This document shows, one piece after another, positions 25,867 to 34,920 of a stretch of DNA of 64,000 nt (positions are counted from its first letter, which is position 1; each line of letters opens with the position of its first letter). Source of the stretch: Spirochaetota bacterium (lineage in GTDB: Bacteria; Spirochaetota; UBA4802; UBA5550); assembly GCA_003246895.1 (NCBI GenBank), contig QKCL01000036.1, positions 1 through 64,000 of the forward strand, in the 5' to 3' direction. A model generated the notes under the pieces. It saw nothing but the letters and a program-made list of their open reading frames with translations, did no database searches and had not been told where the DNA came from. A program made the position numbers and the translations under genes.

Positions 25867-27807
25867 ATGTGTTCAAAAATAAGGTCTGTCTCTGTTATTG
25901 TATTTATGCTCTTTTTTTTCATTTTTTATGGAAATTCCGGATTGTTGGCATATGATAATCCACCCGGAGACTCATTTTATTATATAAAATCAGTTCAATC
26001 AGGAAATATTAACAGGGGATACTGGGATCAGCCCGGCCGCCAGATCAGATTCAGACAGGGAGTTAATGTTGCTGTTCACTCAAAAGACGGAGGCCGGGAC
26101 CAGATCTTCAGGTTTCTCAATGCCGGGAATGGATGGTATTATATATATTCAGGCAACGGGGGATTTCTTGATATAGCAGACGGCAGGAACGGCAATGGAG
26201 TGAATGTGCGGATCTGGTCAGGGAACCGCAGTGCTGCACAGAAATTCCGTTTCAGATATCTTGGAAATGGCAGATGGAAAATCCTGACAGCATGGAATCG
26301 GGTTCTGTGTCTTGATAATCGAAGTGACAGGAATGGTGCCAATGTCCACACCTGGGACGACCATAACGGTTCCTGGACTGAATGGACTTTTGTAAACAGC
26401 GCAACAGGGAAAGTATATGTACCGGCAGAGAAGGCTGATCTGAAGCTGAGTGCCTTTGTTTATAACAGCTCTGGAAAAAAGCAGACAAACCCCGGAGTAA
26501 CCAGAATTGAAGTATGGTATATGGACCGCAGTGACAGGAGAGAGCCCTACAAAAAAAAGACTGAAATATTAACTGACGAAACCGGAAAATTTCAGCTTCC
26601 TGAGTCCCTGAAAAAAGAGAAATCACTTTTTCTGCTTTCCGTGAGAGAGGGGTTGTCTTCGGCATATGCCGTTATCTATCCTTCAAACGGCAAAACTGAG
26701 CTGCCCGGTTTCAATGCAGGCAGGCATGATGACTCGGGTCATGTACTGGTTGACACCCTTTACAGGGGAAAACAGTATTATCATGAAGAGAATGGATATT
26801 TTTACCGTGACGGCGGCATTGTGACACGCCGGTTCGATTTTTTCTTTCCTGAAATTGACAGAATTAATATGAAAGACAGCAATGTAAATAAGCTCTTAAT
26901 AGCCCTGGGCGGAAATTCAAAAGTATCAGGTGACAATGATATTGCTTTGAAGCTGCAATCGGTTCTTCAATTTTTTAAAAAGAGCACGAGAAGTTCAATG
27001 AACGCAAAAGATATTGAGGCAAAAAAAGCAGCTGACTATATGTTTAGAAACTGCCGTAAAAATACTTCAGCACCGGTAGTGAGGTGGCCGTCTTTTCAGG
27101 AGATGGCAGATACCTATTCAAAATTCGGGTTCATTCCCGTGGGGAACTGTACTGCAAATTCCCAGGTGGCGGCTACCCTGCTCTATGTGACAGGTCTGCC
27201 TTCGGACAGATTTTTTGTGTCAAAATTTCATTATGACATGAGCTGGTATGTGGAGCACTGGGTCCTTGCAGTCAATATCGGCGGAAGATGGCATTCAATA
27301 GATCCTCAGCATAAAAATGTCATTAACATAAAGTCAGCAGATGATTTTAAAAAGCCTTTGTGGGAGAGATATATTTCGAAAACTTATGATTTTAAAAAAC
27401 CGTTCGAAGCCTGGGTTCTTCCAGGTTCTTCAATAAATGCCGTTCCATATGTCGGAGATCCCGATGACCTGAAAAAAATATTAAAACTGGCGGATGAACC
27501 TGTGTTCTTTAAAAGGAACAGCTCCTTTTCCTTTTCATCCGGAGGATTGGTATTTAGAACCAACGGAACTGCAACGGTTAAAAAAGTCGAGGGCAACACC
27601 GTAACCCTTGATGTTAAATCTGTCACACAGACAGACGGCCCAAAGGGTGAGATAACCAAAAACAGCAGATATGATCTGGTGGTGACAGTAAAAGACGGTG
27701 TCTACAGTACAGGTACAGGATATGTGCATTCCGGAAAGGTCAGTACCGATGGAAAAACGCTGAGTTTAAGCGGAGAGCAGAGCAGTATTACATTCAAGGT
27801 AAATTAG
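25867..27807 (+). CDS. Secreted ricin-type lectin and transglutaminase-like protein
   Basis: 646 residues from ATG 25867, nine bases after GAGGGG (an in-frame TTG at 25858 abuts that site). After a signal peptide, residues about 35-180 form a ricin-B-type beta-trefoil with three similar blocks (FLDIADGRNGNGVNVRIW, LCLDNRSDRNGANVHTWDD). Residues about 190-300 look like a beta-sandwich. Residues about 400-500 are transglutaminase-like, with the triad Cys428 (VGNCTANSQ), His464 (YVEHWVLAV) and Asp479 (WHSIDPQ). The remaining roughly 120 residues are beta-rich. It probably binds a glycan and cleaves or cross-links protein or peptidoglycan peptides outside the cell. A DUF3820 gene follows closely. 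Confidence 0.8.
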   Translation: MCSKIRSVSVIVFMLFFFIFYGNSGLLAYDNPPGDSFYYIKSVQSGNINRGYWDQPGRQIRFRQGVNVAVHSKDGGRDQIFRFLNAGNGWYYIYSGNGGFLDIADGRNGNGVNVRIWSGNRSAAQKFRFRYLGNGRWKILTAWNRVLCLDNRSDRNGANVHTWDDHNGSWTEWTFVNSATGKVYVPAEKADLKLSAFVYNSSGKKQTNPGVTRIEVWYMDRSDRREPYKKKTEILTDETGKFQLPESLKKEKSLFLLSVREGLSSAYAVIYPSNGKTELPGFNAGRHDDSGHVLVDTLYRGKQYYHEENGYFYRDGGIVTRRFDFFFPEIDRINMKDSNVNKLLIALGGNSKVSGDNDIALKLQSVLQFFKKSTRSSMNAKDIEAKKAADYMFRNCRKNTSAPVVRWPSFQEMADTYSKFGFIPVGNCTANSQVAATLLYVTGLPSDRFFVSKFHYDMSWYVEHWVLAVNIGGRWHSIDPQHKNVINIKSADDFKKPLWERYISKTYDFKKPFEAWVLPGSSINAVPYVGDPDDLKKILKLADEPVFFKRNSSFSFSSGGLVFRTNGTATVKKVEGNTVTLDVKSVTQTDGPKGEITKNSRYDLVVTVKDGVYSTGTGYVHSGKVSTDGKTLSLSGEQSSITFKVN

Positions 27808-27815
27808 GCTGTGAT

Positions 27816-28040
27816 ATGAGCATGGATCAGATTTTTAACAGGGAGTATCTGCTGAAATTTTCCCGTACAAAAATGCCCTATGGAAAGTATGAAGGCAGAC
27901 TTCTTATAGATCTGCCTGAACCCTATGTAGTCTGGCTGAGGAACAAGGGCTTCCCGCCCGGAGAACTTGGTGTAATGCTCTCGATTCTTTATGAAATAAA
28001 GGCAAACGGACTTGAGTACCTCTTTGACAAACTCAGGTGA
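27816..28040 (+). CDS. DUF3820 family small protein
   Basis: 74 residues, full length for DUF3820 (PF12843). The core text MPYGKYEGRLLIDLPEPYVVWL followed by FPPGELGVMLSILYEIKANGLEYL is diagnostic. The family is widespread and small, with no proven role; it is sometimes labelled a putative quorum-sensing-regulated virulence factor. It starts eight bases after the previous stop, so it is probably co-transcribed with the lectin-transglutaminase gene. Confidence 0.88.
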   Translation: MSMDQIFNREYLLKFSRTKMPYGKYEGRLLIDLPEPYVVWLRNKGFPPGELGVMLSILYEIKANGLEYLFDKLR

Positions 28041-28087
28041 CCAAATAACTTATTATCTTTATTTTTTCAGATATCCCATAATAAATC

Positions 28088-28116
28088 TTGACGATACTGT
28101 TATATGAATAGACAAT
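28088..28116 (+). promoter_or_regulatory. Candidate promoter of the ClC gene
   Basis: TTGACG at 28088-28093 and GACAAT at 28111-28116, 17-base spacer; the -10 is only a partial match. Confidence 0.3.
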
Positions 28117-28177
28117 TTAACAGTCATCTTAAGGCTTCAGTAATATTTCGCTGTTTACATAAATCAAAGGTAATAGA

Positions 28178-29965
28178 TTGAAACTGTCAGGATTCATTGT
28201 AAGAGCATTTAAACGTAATTATATCGAATCAGATATTTTCAGATATATCCTTCATATTTTTATGTCCATACTGCTGGGTTTTCTTGCCGGATTCGGGGCG
28301 ATTTTTTTCCACTTCATGCTGTCGAGCATGAAAAATATTTTTGAAGGTAATTATACTCCAAATCTCCTTAATTTAAGTGAATACTATATCATCGTCATAC
28401 CGGTTATAGGCGGATTGATAACTTCTTTAATGACATATCTGTTCCCCGCGATTTCAAGGGAAAGGGGGGTTATTAGTGTAATCAAGTCCATAATTCTCAG
28501 AAAGGCCTATATTCCATTAAAGGAGACGGTGTTTCATCTTGTTGCGCCGATTATTTCAATCGGTACAGGTGCTCCTCTGGGGCCAGAGGGGCCGGTTGCC
28601 AAAATAGGAAGCGGTATAGGTTCCTTCTTTTCACAGGTATTTAAGCTGAGCAGAAATGACATGATAATGTACACAACTGCCGGTGCAGGTGCCGCAATAT
28701 CTGCGGTCTTCAATGCACCCATCGCGGGTGTTTTCTTCGGTATTGAGGTTATTTTACTGAATGATCTTAAAAACAGGGCTCTCAGTGCACTCATTATATC
28801 ATCAGTGGTTGCTGATATTCTTTCCAGGGCATTCCTGGGAGATGAGAAAATTTTTATTATTCCGAAATACATGGTGGGTGATGTTTATTCATATCCCTAT
28901 TATTTCTGTCTTGCCATACTGTGCGGGGTAACCGCTCTTTTATATTTTAAACTTTCAGATGTATTTGCCCTGTTCATTAATGAGAAGCTGAAAGTAACTA
29001 ACCCATTTGCCAGACTTATTCCTGTGACGTTTATTTTCGGCATTACACTTCTGGTTTTCCCTGAACTTTACGGTATAGGCTATGAGAACATAAACTCTGT
29101 TTTGAACGGCAGGCTTGAATACTCAACTGCAGCAGCGCTTCTGGGACTCAAGATATTTTTTCTTGCCCTTTTTATTCAGGCAGGAGCCTATGGAGGTACT
29201 TTTGCCCCCTCTCTGGCAATCGGAGCCTTTGCCGGATTTGTTTTCTCCTCATCGATGAATTATCTTTTTTCCGCAGGGCTGGATACTACTGCCTTTGCTC
29301 TTGTCGGCATGGGAGGTGTCCTTGCGGGAATGAATTCGATTCCACTGACATCTGTTCTGCTGGTTTTTGAGATTACAAACGACTACAAGTTCATTCTTCC
29401 GCTGATGTTTGCTTCAATAATTTCCTATCTTGTTGTGATTTACAGGAAAAGGGGTAACCTTTATGCAATAGCTCTTCTTGAAGATAACATTGATGTTTCA
29501 AGAAGGGGGGAGATGGACATTCTGGGAAAGGTCAGGGTTCAGAGTATTCTGCGCAAGGATATGGATATTGTTGATTACCGTATGCCCTTTGATAAACTTC
29601 TGCAGATCCTTATTAATGCGAAGTACGGGGATGTATATGTCGTGGACGAAAAGGGGAAATTTAAAGGTGCAATTACCCTGAAGGATGTGAGGCAGACAAT
29701 GATGGATAATGACATGGTCGGGCTTCTCATAGCAGATGACCTGACAGTCAATGTTCCTGTTGTTCGGGAGAATGACCCTCTCTCCTTTGCCATACAGAAA
29801 CTGGAGCAGCTTGACATAGAAAATATTCCTGTCATTTCAAAGGATCTGAAGGGTAAATTCAAGGGTATAATAACCTACAGAGATATTCTTCATAAATATA
29901 ATGTCATGCTTGAGGAGTTTGAAAGCGCTGAGGGGCTCGTAGGCGGTTTTTGCGGCAGGAGATAG
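28178..29965 (+). CDS. ClC-family chloride channel/transporter with CBS pair
   Basis: 595 residues. Residues about 20-425 form the ClC membrane domain: GTGAPLGPEGP holds the gating glutamate (Glu137), FNAPIAGVFFGIEV follows, and GGTFAPSLAIGAFAG is the C-terminal filter motif. The position of the internal proton glutamate of E. coli ClcA is Val191 here, as in many channel-type members. The first filter loop reads RERGVISV in place of GSGIP. Residues about 450-580 hold two CBS domains, likely nucleotide-sensing. The start is TTG 28178 behind AAAGGTAA; the first in-frame ATG would cut off part of the first helix. Physiological ion cannot be fixed from sequence. Confidence 0.88.
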   Translation: MKLSGFIVRAFKRNYIESDIFRYILHIFMSILLGFLAGFGAIFFHFMLSSMKNIFEGNYTPNLLNLSEYYIIVIPVIGGLITSLMTYLFPAISRERGVISVIKSIILRKAYIPLKETVFHLVAPIISIGTGAPLGPEGPVAKIGSGIGSFFSQVFKLSRNDMIMYTTAGAGAAISAVFNAPIAGVFFGIEVILLNDLKNRALSALIISSVVADILSRAFLGDEKIFIIPKYMVGDVYSYPYYFCLAILCGVTALLYFKLSDVFALFINEKLKVTNPFARLIPVTFIFGITLLVFPELYGIGYENINSVLNGRLEYSTAAALLGLKIFFLALFIQAGAYGGTFAPSLAIGAFAGFVFSSSMNYLFSAGLDTTAFALVGMGGVLAGMNSIPLTSVLLVFEITNDYKFILPLMFASIISYLVVIYRKRGNLYAIALLEDNIDVSRRGEMDILGKVRVQSILRKDMDIVDYRMPFDKLLQILINAKYGDVYVVDEKGKFKGAITLKDVRQTMMDNDMVGLLIADDLTVNVPVVRENDPLSFAIQKLEQLDIENIPVISKDLKGKFKGIITYRDILHKYNVMLEEFESAEGLVGGFCGRR

Positions 29966-30476
29966 CTGTAGCGTTACATGTATAACAGGCCGTTTGGCCG
30001 TTTTCCAGACTTTCTGTTTTTAGGAACTTCATGGACTTTTGTGAAAAAATCCTGATCATGTGCTCTTCATGCTGCAGTCTTTTGTGTTCCTGGGAGAATT
30101 AAGTATTAGCAGATTGATATTGACGGTCTGTCTGATTCGCAGTTTTTATGACCGGCTGCGCAAATATTCCTATACTAAATCTCATAAAGGGGCTTAAAAT
30201 TTACAGCACCGGAAAATTTGCGGTCATGAATTTTATCCTTAAAAGTTCAATCTGAAATATAATCTAATCGGTGACGGTATTGCTATCCTTACTGACGTTC
30301 GGTGTTTATGAATGTCTTTTACCTGAATTTTGTGAATCCGGTTTCAGGTAAAATTGTTTTTTAAGTCTCTATAAGGGTGGAGGAGAGTATCCTGCTGAAA
30401 TGGCGGAGAAAGTTCCCAGAGCAGTGTTTTAAAAAAAGAGCAATAACTGAAAGAGTACGGGTAAAGGGGCAGCGAT
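29966..30476. other. Intergenic region with a terminator
   Basis: About 510 bases with no gene. It holds a clear hairpin terminator at 30317-30362, far from the ClC stop, and a purine-rich stretch at 30370-30470 before the PhnA-like gene. A transcript ending at 30362 could be a long ClC tail or a separate small RNA. Confidence 0.45.
30317..30362 (+). terminator. Rho-independent terminator
   Basis: TTTTACCTGAA at 30317-30327 pairs perfectly with TTCAGGTAAAA at 30343-30353 across a 15-base loop, followed by TTG and six T. Confidence 0.6.
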
Positions 30477-30878
30477 ATGGCAAAAGGATATGATATAAAC
30501 AAAAAAAGACAGGAGGAGCTGGCAGGGCTCGGGAAAACGCTTACCAGAAGGTCCGGCTCCAGATGTGAGCTCTGTGATGCGTCCGGTGTTCCTCTTTATA
30601 TTCTGGAGGTTCCGCCGTCTTCAGTAGAACCTGAGGCCCAATGGGCCATTTTTGTCTGCAGTGTATGTATGGAGCAGATAATTGACTTTAAAAAAATGGA
30701 AGCTGAGCACTGGCGTTCTCTGGGGGAAAAGATATGGAGCGATGTGTTCCCTGTAAAGATAATGTCCCATCGAATACTCAGAAAACTTGCCTGTGATCAC
30801 CACTGGGTTTCAGATATACTTGAGAATGCCTATCTTGATGATGAGGAGGAGAATACTGTGTCCTCTTTTCCTTTATAG
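30477..30878 (+). CDS. PhnA-like zinc-ribbon protein, short form
   Basis: 133 residues. The block LTRRSGSRCELCDASG, then ILEVPP and FVCSVCMEQI, matches the N-terminal zinc-ribbon part of proteins annotated as PhnA-domain proteins; CxxC pairs are at about 31/34 and 62/65. The middle part (EAEHWRSLGEKIWSDVFPVKIMSHRIL) also fits. The usual C-terminal PhnA domain is missing and the protein ends in an acidic tail. The family has no proven role in phosphonate use. ATG 30477 follows a GGGGCAG purine stretch. The next gene begins 40 bases later. Confidence 0.78.
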   Translation: MAKGYDINKKRQEELAGLGKTLTRRSGSRCELCDASGVPLYILEVPPSSVEPEAQWAIFVCSVCMEQIIDFKKMEAEHWRSLGEKIWSDVFPVKIMSHRILRKLACDHHWVSDILENAYLDDEEENTVSSFPL

Positions 30879-30918
30879 GTTAACCGGATCCGGATCAGGG
30901 TATTTTAAGGGGTATTAT

Positions 30919-31596
30919 ATGAATTTAAACCAAATATACGACTATATAGAGAGAATAGGATGTCTGACTTTTTCCACACAGGGGTCAGACGGGTTTGTCC
31001 ATTCCAGAATTGCACATTTTTTTGCATATGACAATGATGGTTTTTATTTCAGAACAATGTATGTAAAACCATTTTACAGGGAGCTGAAGGAGAGCGGCAG
31101 TGTTACGGTAAGCGGAATATACCCACAGAGCCAGTTGACTGAAAAAAATTACTCCCATGAGCCTGAGTTTTCTCAGGGGTATACTTTCAGAATGTACGGA
31201 AATGCAAGAGAATTGACTGCAGATGAAGTAAAAGAGAAGTATGCTTCCAGTGAAAAATTTAAAACTGCCGTATATGACATGAAAAAATATCCTGCAACAA
31301 GATGCTTTCTCCTGTACAGAGGGAAAGGTGAAATTTATGATTATGATTTTGAAAAAAAATTCAGAAGTCATAAGATACTGAGAAAGCGGTTTTCATTCGG
31401 AGGCCTCTCTCACAATGATCCGGGGATGAGGATAAACGGAAACTGCATTGCCTGCGGAAGATGCTACGATATATGTACATTTGATGCAGTCAGAATCGGC
31501 AATCCGTTTTCAATAACAGGAGAGAGATGTGAAGAATGCGGTTCCTGCTATGAGACATGTCCGAGGAATGCCGTAGAACTTCCCCGTGATCTCTAA
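30919..31596 (+). CDS. PNPOx-like flavin domain fused to 2[4Fe-4S] ferredoxin
   Basis: 225 residues from ATG 30919, with AAGGGG seven bases upstream; a longer frame starts inside the previous gene and adds unrelated text, so I reject it. Residues about 1-135 match the pyridoxamine-phosphate-oxidase-like split-barrel (FMN- or F420-binding type): YIERIGCLTFSTQGSDGFVHSRIAHFF. Residues about 170-225 form a two-cluster ferredoxin (CIACGRCYDIC and CEECGSCYETCP). The protein probably transfers electrons between a ferredoxin-type donor and a flavin-bound substrate. The substrate is unknown. Confidence 0.85.
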   Translation: MNLNQIYDYIERIGCLTFSTQGSDGFVHSRIAHFFAYDNDGFYFRTMYVKPFYRELKESGSVTVSGIYPQSQLTEKNYSHEPEFSQGYTFRMYGNARELTADEVKEKYASSEKFKTAVYDMKKYPATRCFLLYRGKGEIYDYDFEKKFRSHKILRKRFSFGGLSHNDPGMRINGNCIACGRCYDICTFDAVRIGNPFSITGERCEECGSCYETCPRNAVELPRDL

Positions 31597-31655
31597 TGCC
31601 GTCTGTATTGATTGTTTACAGCTGCTGCGGGGCTTCAAAAAAACAAAAGGTTTAG

Positions 31656-33461
31656 CTATTTTTCACTGATCTTTGAGACAGGAAATTTAAGTGTGCATAA
31701 CGTGCCGTTGATGTTTTTAATCTCAAACTCTCCGCCAAGCTGTTTTGTCATGACATTAACAATTGTCAGCCCGAAGCCGCTGAGATCTTTTTTCACGGTA
31801 CTATCCGGAATGCCTCTGCCATTATCTTTTATCTGTATAATTGCAAAATTATTGTTTTTTTGAATGAAAATTTCAATTTTACCCTGTGTTATATCTTCGA
31901 AGGCGTATTTCATTATGTTTGTAATAAGCTCCTCAATAATAACTCCAAGTGGGAAAAGAGATTTTGTGGTGACTTTAAAACTTTTCCCTCCAATTGAAAA
32001 TGAAATTTTATCGTATTCAGTGAAAATTGAAATTACCGATTCGCATATTTTCCTGATGTAATCCCCTATTTCAAGGTTTATGTAGTTTCCCGTTCGCAGA
32101 AGGCTGTCATAAAGTACATGTATGCAGTTTATGCGTCCCTGTGCGTCTTTCAGAATGGATTTTGATTTTTCGTCGTTTATGCTGTTTGCCTGGAGTGAAA
32201 TGAGGGATGCGATTGCCGCCAGATTGTTTTTGATTCTGTGATGTGCTGTTTTGAGAAGCACTTCTTTCTCTTCAATCTGAACCTTCAGTTTCTCCTCTGC
32301 ATCCTTGCGTCGGGAGATATCCCTTGCTATACTTAATATTGAGTGTACTCCGTTGTAGTAAGTGAGACTGCTGTAAATTTCAACGGGGATTACTTTTCCG
32401 TTCTTAAGAGAATGGAATGTTTCAAATATCTGCACTTTCTCTTCCGGAAGGTATTTTATGAGATTAAGTATTTCTTTTTTTGTAAAGTTTTTATCTATCT
32501 CCGATATATTGTGCCCAATGAATTCCTCTCTTGTCATGCCGGTTACTTCCGGCACCATATTATTTATATCGATTATATTTCCGTCAAAATCCAGTATCCA
32601 GATGGTTTCACTCATTCCGTTGATTAAATTTCTGTAGTTCTCTTCACTTCTTTCAAGCGCAATCTGTGATTTTCTGGAGTCAGTGGTATCGGTTATGAAA
32701 CCATGAAACAGTATGTTGTTTTTATCATGTATGGTGGGTGAGAAATTGCATTTAAGATATATTTCACTATTCCCGGGATGCTTGTAGACAAGATGTATCT
32801 TGACCGGAGTCATGTTTTCCATGGACTGGAGCAGTGATTCATCAAGGACTTTGAGGTTGTCTGAATCTATTCTTCCAAAAAACAGGGATGAATCCCGTTT
32901 AAGTTCTTCAAAGGTAAATCCGAAAAAATGTTCTGTCTGTGGGCTGGTATAATAAAATTCCTTATAACCGTAGGGGTTCACAAGTATGGAGCAGAGAACT
33001 CCCGGTACTGATTTTGCCATGTTCTCAAAGCGTATTTTTTCGCTTTCAAGGGCAGTTTCGCTCTCCTTCCTTTTTATCTTTTCATTGTAAAGTCTGAAGG
33101 CCATTGAAATTGAAGCCAGAAGCACAGTTTCATTGCAACCTTTAACGACATATCCGTATGAAGTAATTCCTTCAGTTTTTTCAACAAATTCCAGTTCAGT
33201 ATGGGATGATAAAAAAATTATGGGTATATGCCTCTCCGACAGAATAATCTGTGCAGCCTGGGTTCCGTCCATGCCGGATCCCAGATCTATATCCATGAGA
33301 ATAATGCTGATATCATCAGTCGACCGGAAAGTTTCGATTGCTTCTTCACCGGAACCAGCAATAATCACATTAAAACCATGGCCGGTTAGTGTATTTTTCT
33401 CCTCCAATGCAATAATCTGTTCATCTTCAACGAGAAGAATTGTTTTTTCCCCGGTTTTCAT
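31656..33461 (-). CDS. Receiver-PAS-PAS-HisKA_2 hybrid histidine kinase
   Basis: 601 residues: receiver domain at about 1-120 with acceptor Asp in IILMDIDLGSGMDG; a PAS domain at about 145-265; a second at about 275-390 (IWILDFDGNIIDINNMVPEVTGMTREEFIG); then a HisKA_2-type dimerisation domain with the phospho-histidine block LLKTAHHRIKNNLAAIASL; then the HATPase with EELITNIMKYAF and DNGRGIP. The receiver is at the N-terminus rather than the C-terminus, an arrangement frequent in spirochaetes. No membrane segment, so it senses an internal signal. ATG 33461 follows AGGA. No dedicated response regulator is adjacent. Confidence 0.9.
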   Translation of the reverse strand: MKTGEKTILLVEDEQIIALEEKNTLTGHGFNVIIAGSGEEAIETFRSTDDISIILMDIDLGSGMDGTQAAQIILSERHIPIIFLSSHTELEFVEKTEGITSYGYVVKGCNETVLLASISMAFRLYNEKIKRKESETALESEKIRFENMAKSVPGVLCSILVNPYGYKEFYYTSPQTEHFFGFTFEELKRDSSLFFGRIDSDNLKVLDESLLQSMENMTPVKIHLVYKHPGNSEIYLKCNFSPTIHDKNNILFHGFITDTTDSRKSQIALERSEENYRNLINGMSETIWILDFDGNIIDINNMVPEVTGMTREEFIGHNISEIDKNFTKKEILNLIKYLPEEKVQIFETFHSLKNGKVIPVEIYSSLTYYNGVHSILSIARDISRRKDAEEKLKVQIEEKEVLLKTAHHRIKNNLAAIASLISLQANSINDEKSKSILKDAQGRINCIHVLYDSLLRTGNYINLEIGDYIRKICESVISIFTEYDKISFSIGGKSFKVTTKSLFPLGVIIEELITNIMKYAFEDITQGKIEIFIQKNNNFAIIQIKDNGRGIPDSTVKKDLSGFGLTIVNVMTKQLGGEFEIKNINGTLCTLKFPVSKISEK

Positions 33462-33780
33462 TCGTTCCTGCAGATATAAAATTTTGAGGAAGCAGTTGGC
33501 CTTCCTGATATCTCTTTAAAAGATGTTTAACCCTGGTAAAAATTTTTTCAAGCAATAAAAAATTTGCAGATAACTCAAAAATGCTTTACTGGAGCATCCG
33601 GAGTGTTAAATTTGTATCATGTTACTTCAGGAATGTCAGATTTGCAGGTTTCACAGAGGGCATAACGGTGAATCTGTCAGGTGTTCATATTATGCCAATG
33701 AAATTACATACAGGAACATTGTTCCCTGTAAGGTAAGAGAGGATGACTTTGTCCTGGACTGTCCTCTTCTTCCCGTTGGG
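33462..33780. other. Intergenic region between kinase and mnmA
   Basis: About 320 bases, with no gene visible. It includes the leader of the kinase (a 6-bp hairpin AGGAAG/CTTCCT at 33487-33506) and the 3' end of mnmA. I see no strong terminator or promoter. Confidence 0.35.
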
Positions 33781-34848
33781 TCATCTTTCGATAGTTGACC
33801 CCTGGAAGGGGATACTTTCCTTTATCCATCCCCCGCCGAGTACATCCATATCCCCGTCGTAGAAGACTGCAGCCTGGCCGGGAGAAACCTGCGTAATGGG
33901 TTCGTCAAAAATTACTCTTACCCTGTTTCCGTCCATTACCTCTACTATCGAAGGTTTTGCACTGTGTGTTGACCTGATTTTTGTGTAAACGCGAATGCCG
34001 TTTAGATTTTCAGCTTTCTGGAGGATTATTTCTTCTGCTATGAGTCCCTTCCTGTTTAGATGTTCCTTTGTTCCGACTATGACACGGTTCTGATCCGGTA
34101 CAATATCTACCACATAAAGCGGCTCTGAATATGAAATGCCAAGCCCTCTTCTCTGTCCGATTGTGTACCTGTATATTCCATCATGTTTTTTGAAAAAAGT
34201 TCCGTCTGTACCGACAATGTCACCATGTTCTGGGGGAGATAGTTTTGTATTTTTACTTATAAATGTTTTGTAGTCATTGTCCGGAATAAAACATATTTCC
34301 TGGCTTTCTGATGCTGATGCAGAGGGGAGATAATTCTCCATTGCAACTTTTCGTATTTCTTCCTTTGTCATTTCTCCCAGAGGGAAAAGGATTCTTTTCA
34401 ACTGATCCTGTTCGAGGAAAAAAAGGAAATATGACTGATCCTTTTTTTTATCTGCTCCTGAAGAGATAAAATGCCTTCCGTTTTGTTCCTTTATCATGGC
34501 ATAATGACCGGTGGCGAGTTTTTCACAGCCCAGATCTGTTGCATATTCAAGAAGAGCTCCGAATTTGATAAAACGGTTGCATCTGATGCAGGGACTGGGG
34601 GTTCTGCCGGAAAGATATTCACTGCAGAACTGATTGATTACCTCATTTCGGAATGTACCGGTAAGGTCGATTGCATGATGTTCAATCCCGAGACTGTCTG
34701 CGGTTATTTTTGCTTTTTCAAGAACCTGTACGCCTTCATCGCCGAACATCTGTGCTGTAATGCCTATTACTTCATATCCCTGTTTTTTAAGTAAAAATGC
34801 CGCTGTGGTTGAGTCGACACCGCCGCTCATTGCCATTGCTATCCTCAT
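33781..34848 (-). CDS. mnmA: tRNA-specific 2-thiouridylase
   Basis: 355 residues. Thiolates U34 of tRNA-Lys, -Glu and -Gln using ATP and a persulfide sulfur. The PP-loop AMSGGVDSTTAA is at 5-16. The catalytic cysteines lie in RTPSPCIRCNRF (about 100-105) and SQEICFIPDNDY (about 195). The C-terminal half contains YTIGQRRGLGI and the beta-barrel domain ending VFYDGDMDVLGGGWI. ATG 34848 follows AAGGACA. It is 72 bases downstream of cysK and behind the Rrf2 gene, which fits control by sulfur or Fe-S status. The usual sulfur donor IscS is not in the cluster. Confidence 0.95.
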   Translation of the reverse strand: MRIAMAMSGGVDSTTAAFLLKKQGYEVIGITAQMFGDEGVQVLEKAKITADSLGIEHHAIDLTGTFRNEVINQFCSEYLSGRTPSPCIRCNRFIKFGALLEYATDLGCEKLATGHYAMIKEQNGRHFISSGADKKKDQSYFLFFLEQDQLKRILFPLGEMTKEEIRKVAMENYLPSASASESQEICFIPDNDYKTFISKNTKLSPPEHGDIVGTDGTFFKKHDGIYRYTIGQRRGLGISYSEPLYVVDIVPDQNRVIVGTKEHLNRKGLIAEEIILQKAENLNGIRVYTKIRSTHSAKPSIVEVMDGNRVRVIFDEPITQVSPGQAAVFYDGDMDVLGGGWIKESIPFQGSTIER

Positions 34849-34920
34849 GGGAATGTCCTTTTTAATCTGTTATGATATACCGGTGATTTTTGTGCCGGCT
34901 TAAATTTGCACCTATCCTGT

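Noticed and set aside
28041-28177. Fluoride riboswitch upstream of the ClC gene
   Set aside because: ClC-F genes often carry one, but I could not find the conserved riboswitch core in this leader, and the ClC motifs are not of the CLC-F type.
30787-30918. Upstream extension of the PNPOx-ferredoxin gene
   Set aside because: It overlaps the PhnA-like gene in another frame and adds unconserved sequence; ATG 30919 has AAGGGG at the right distance.
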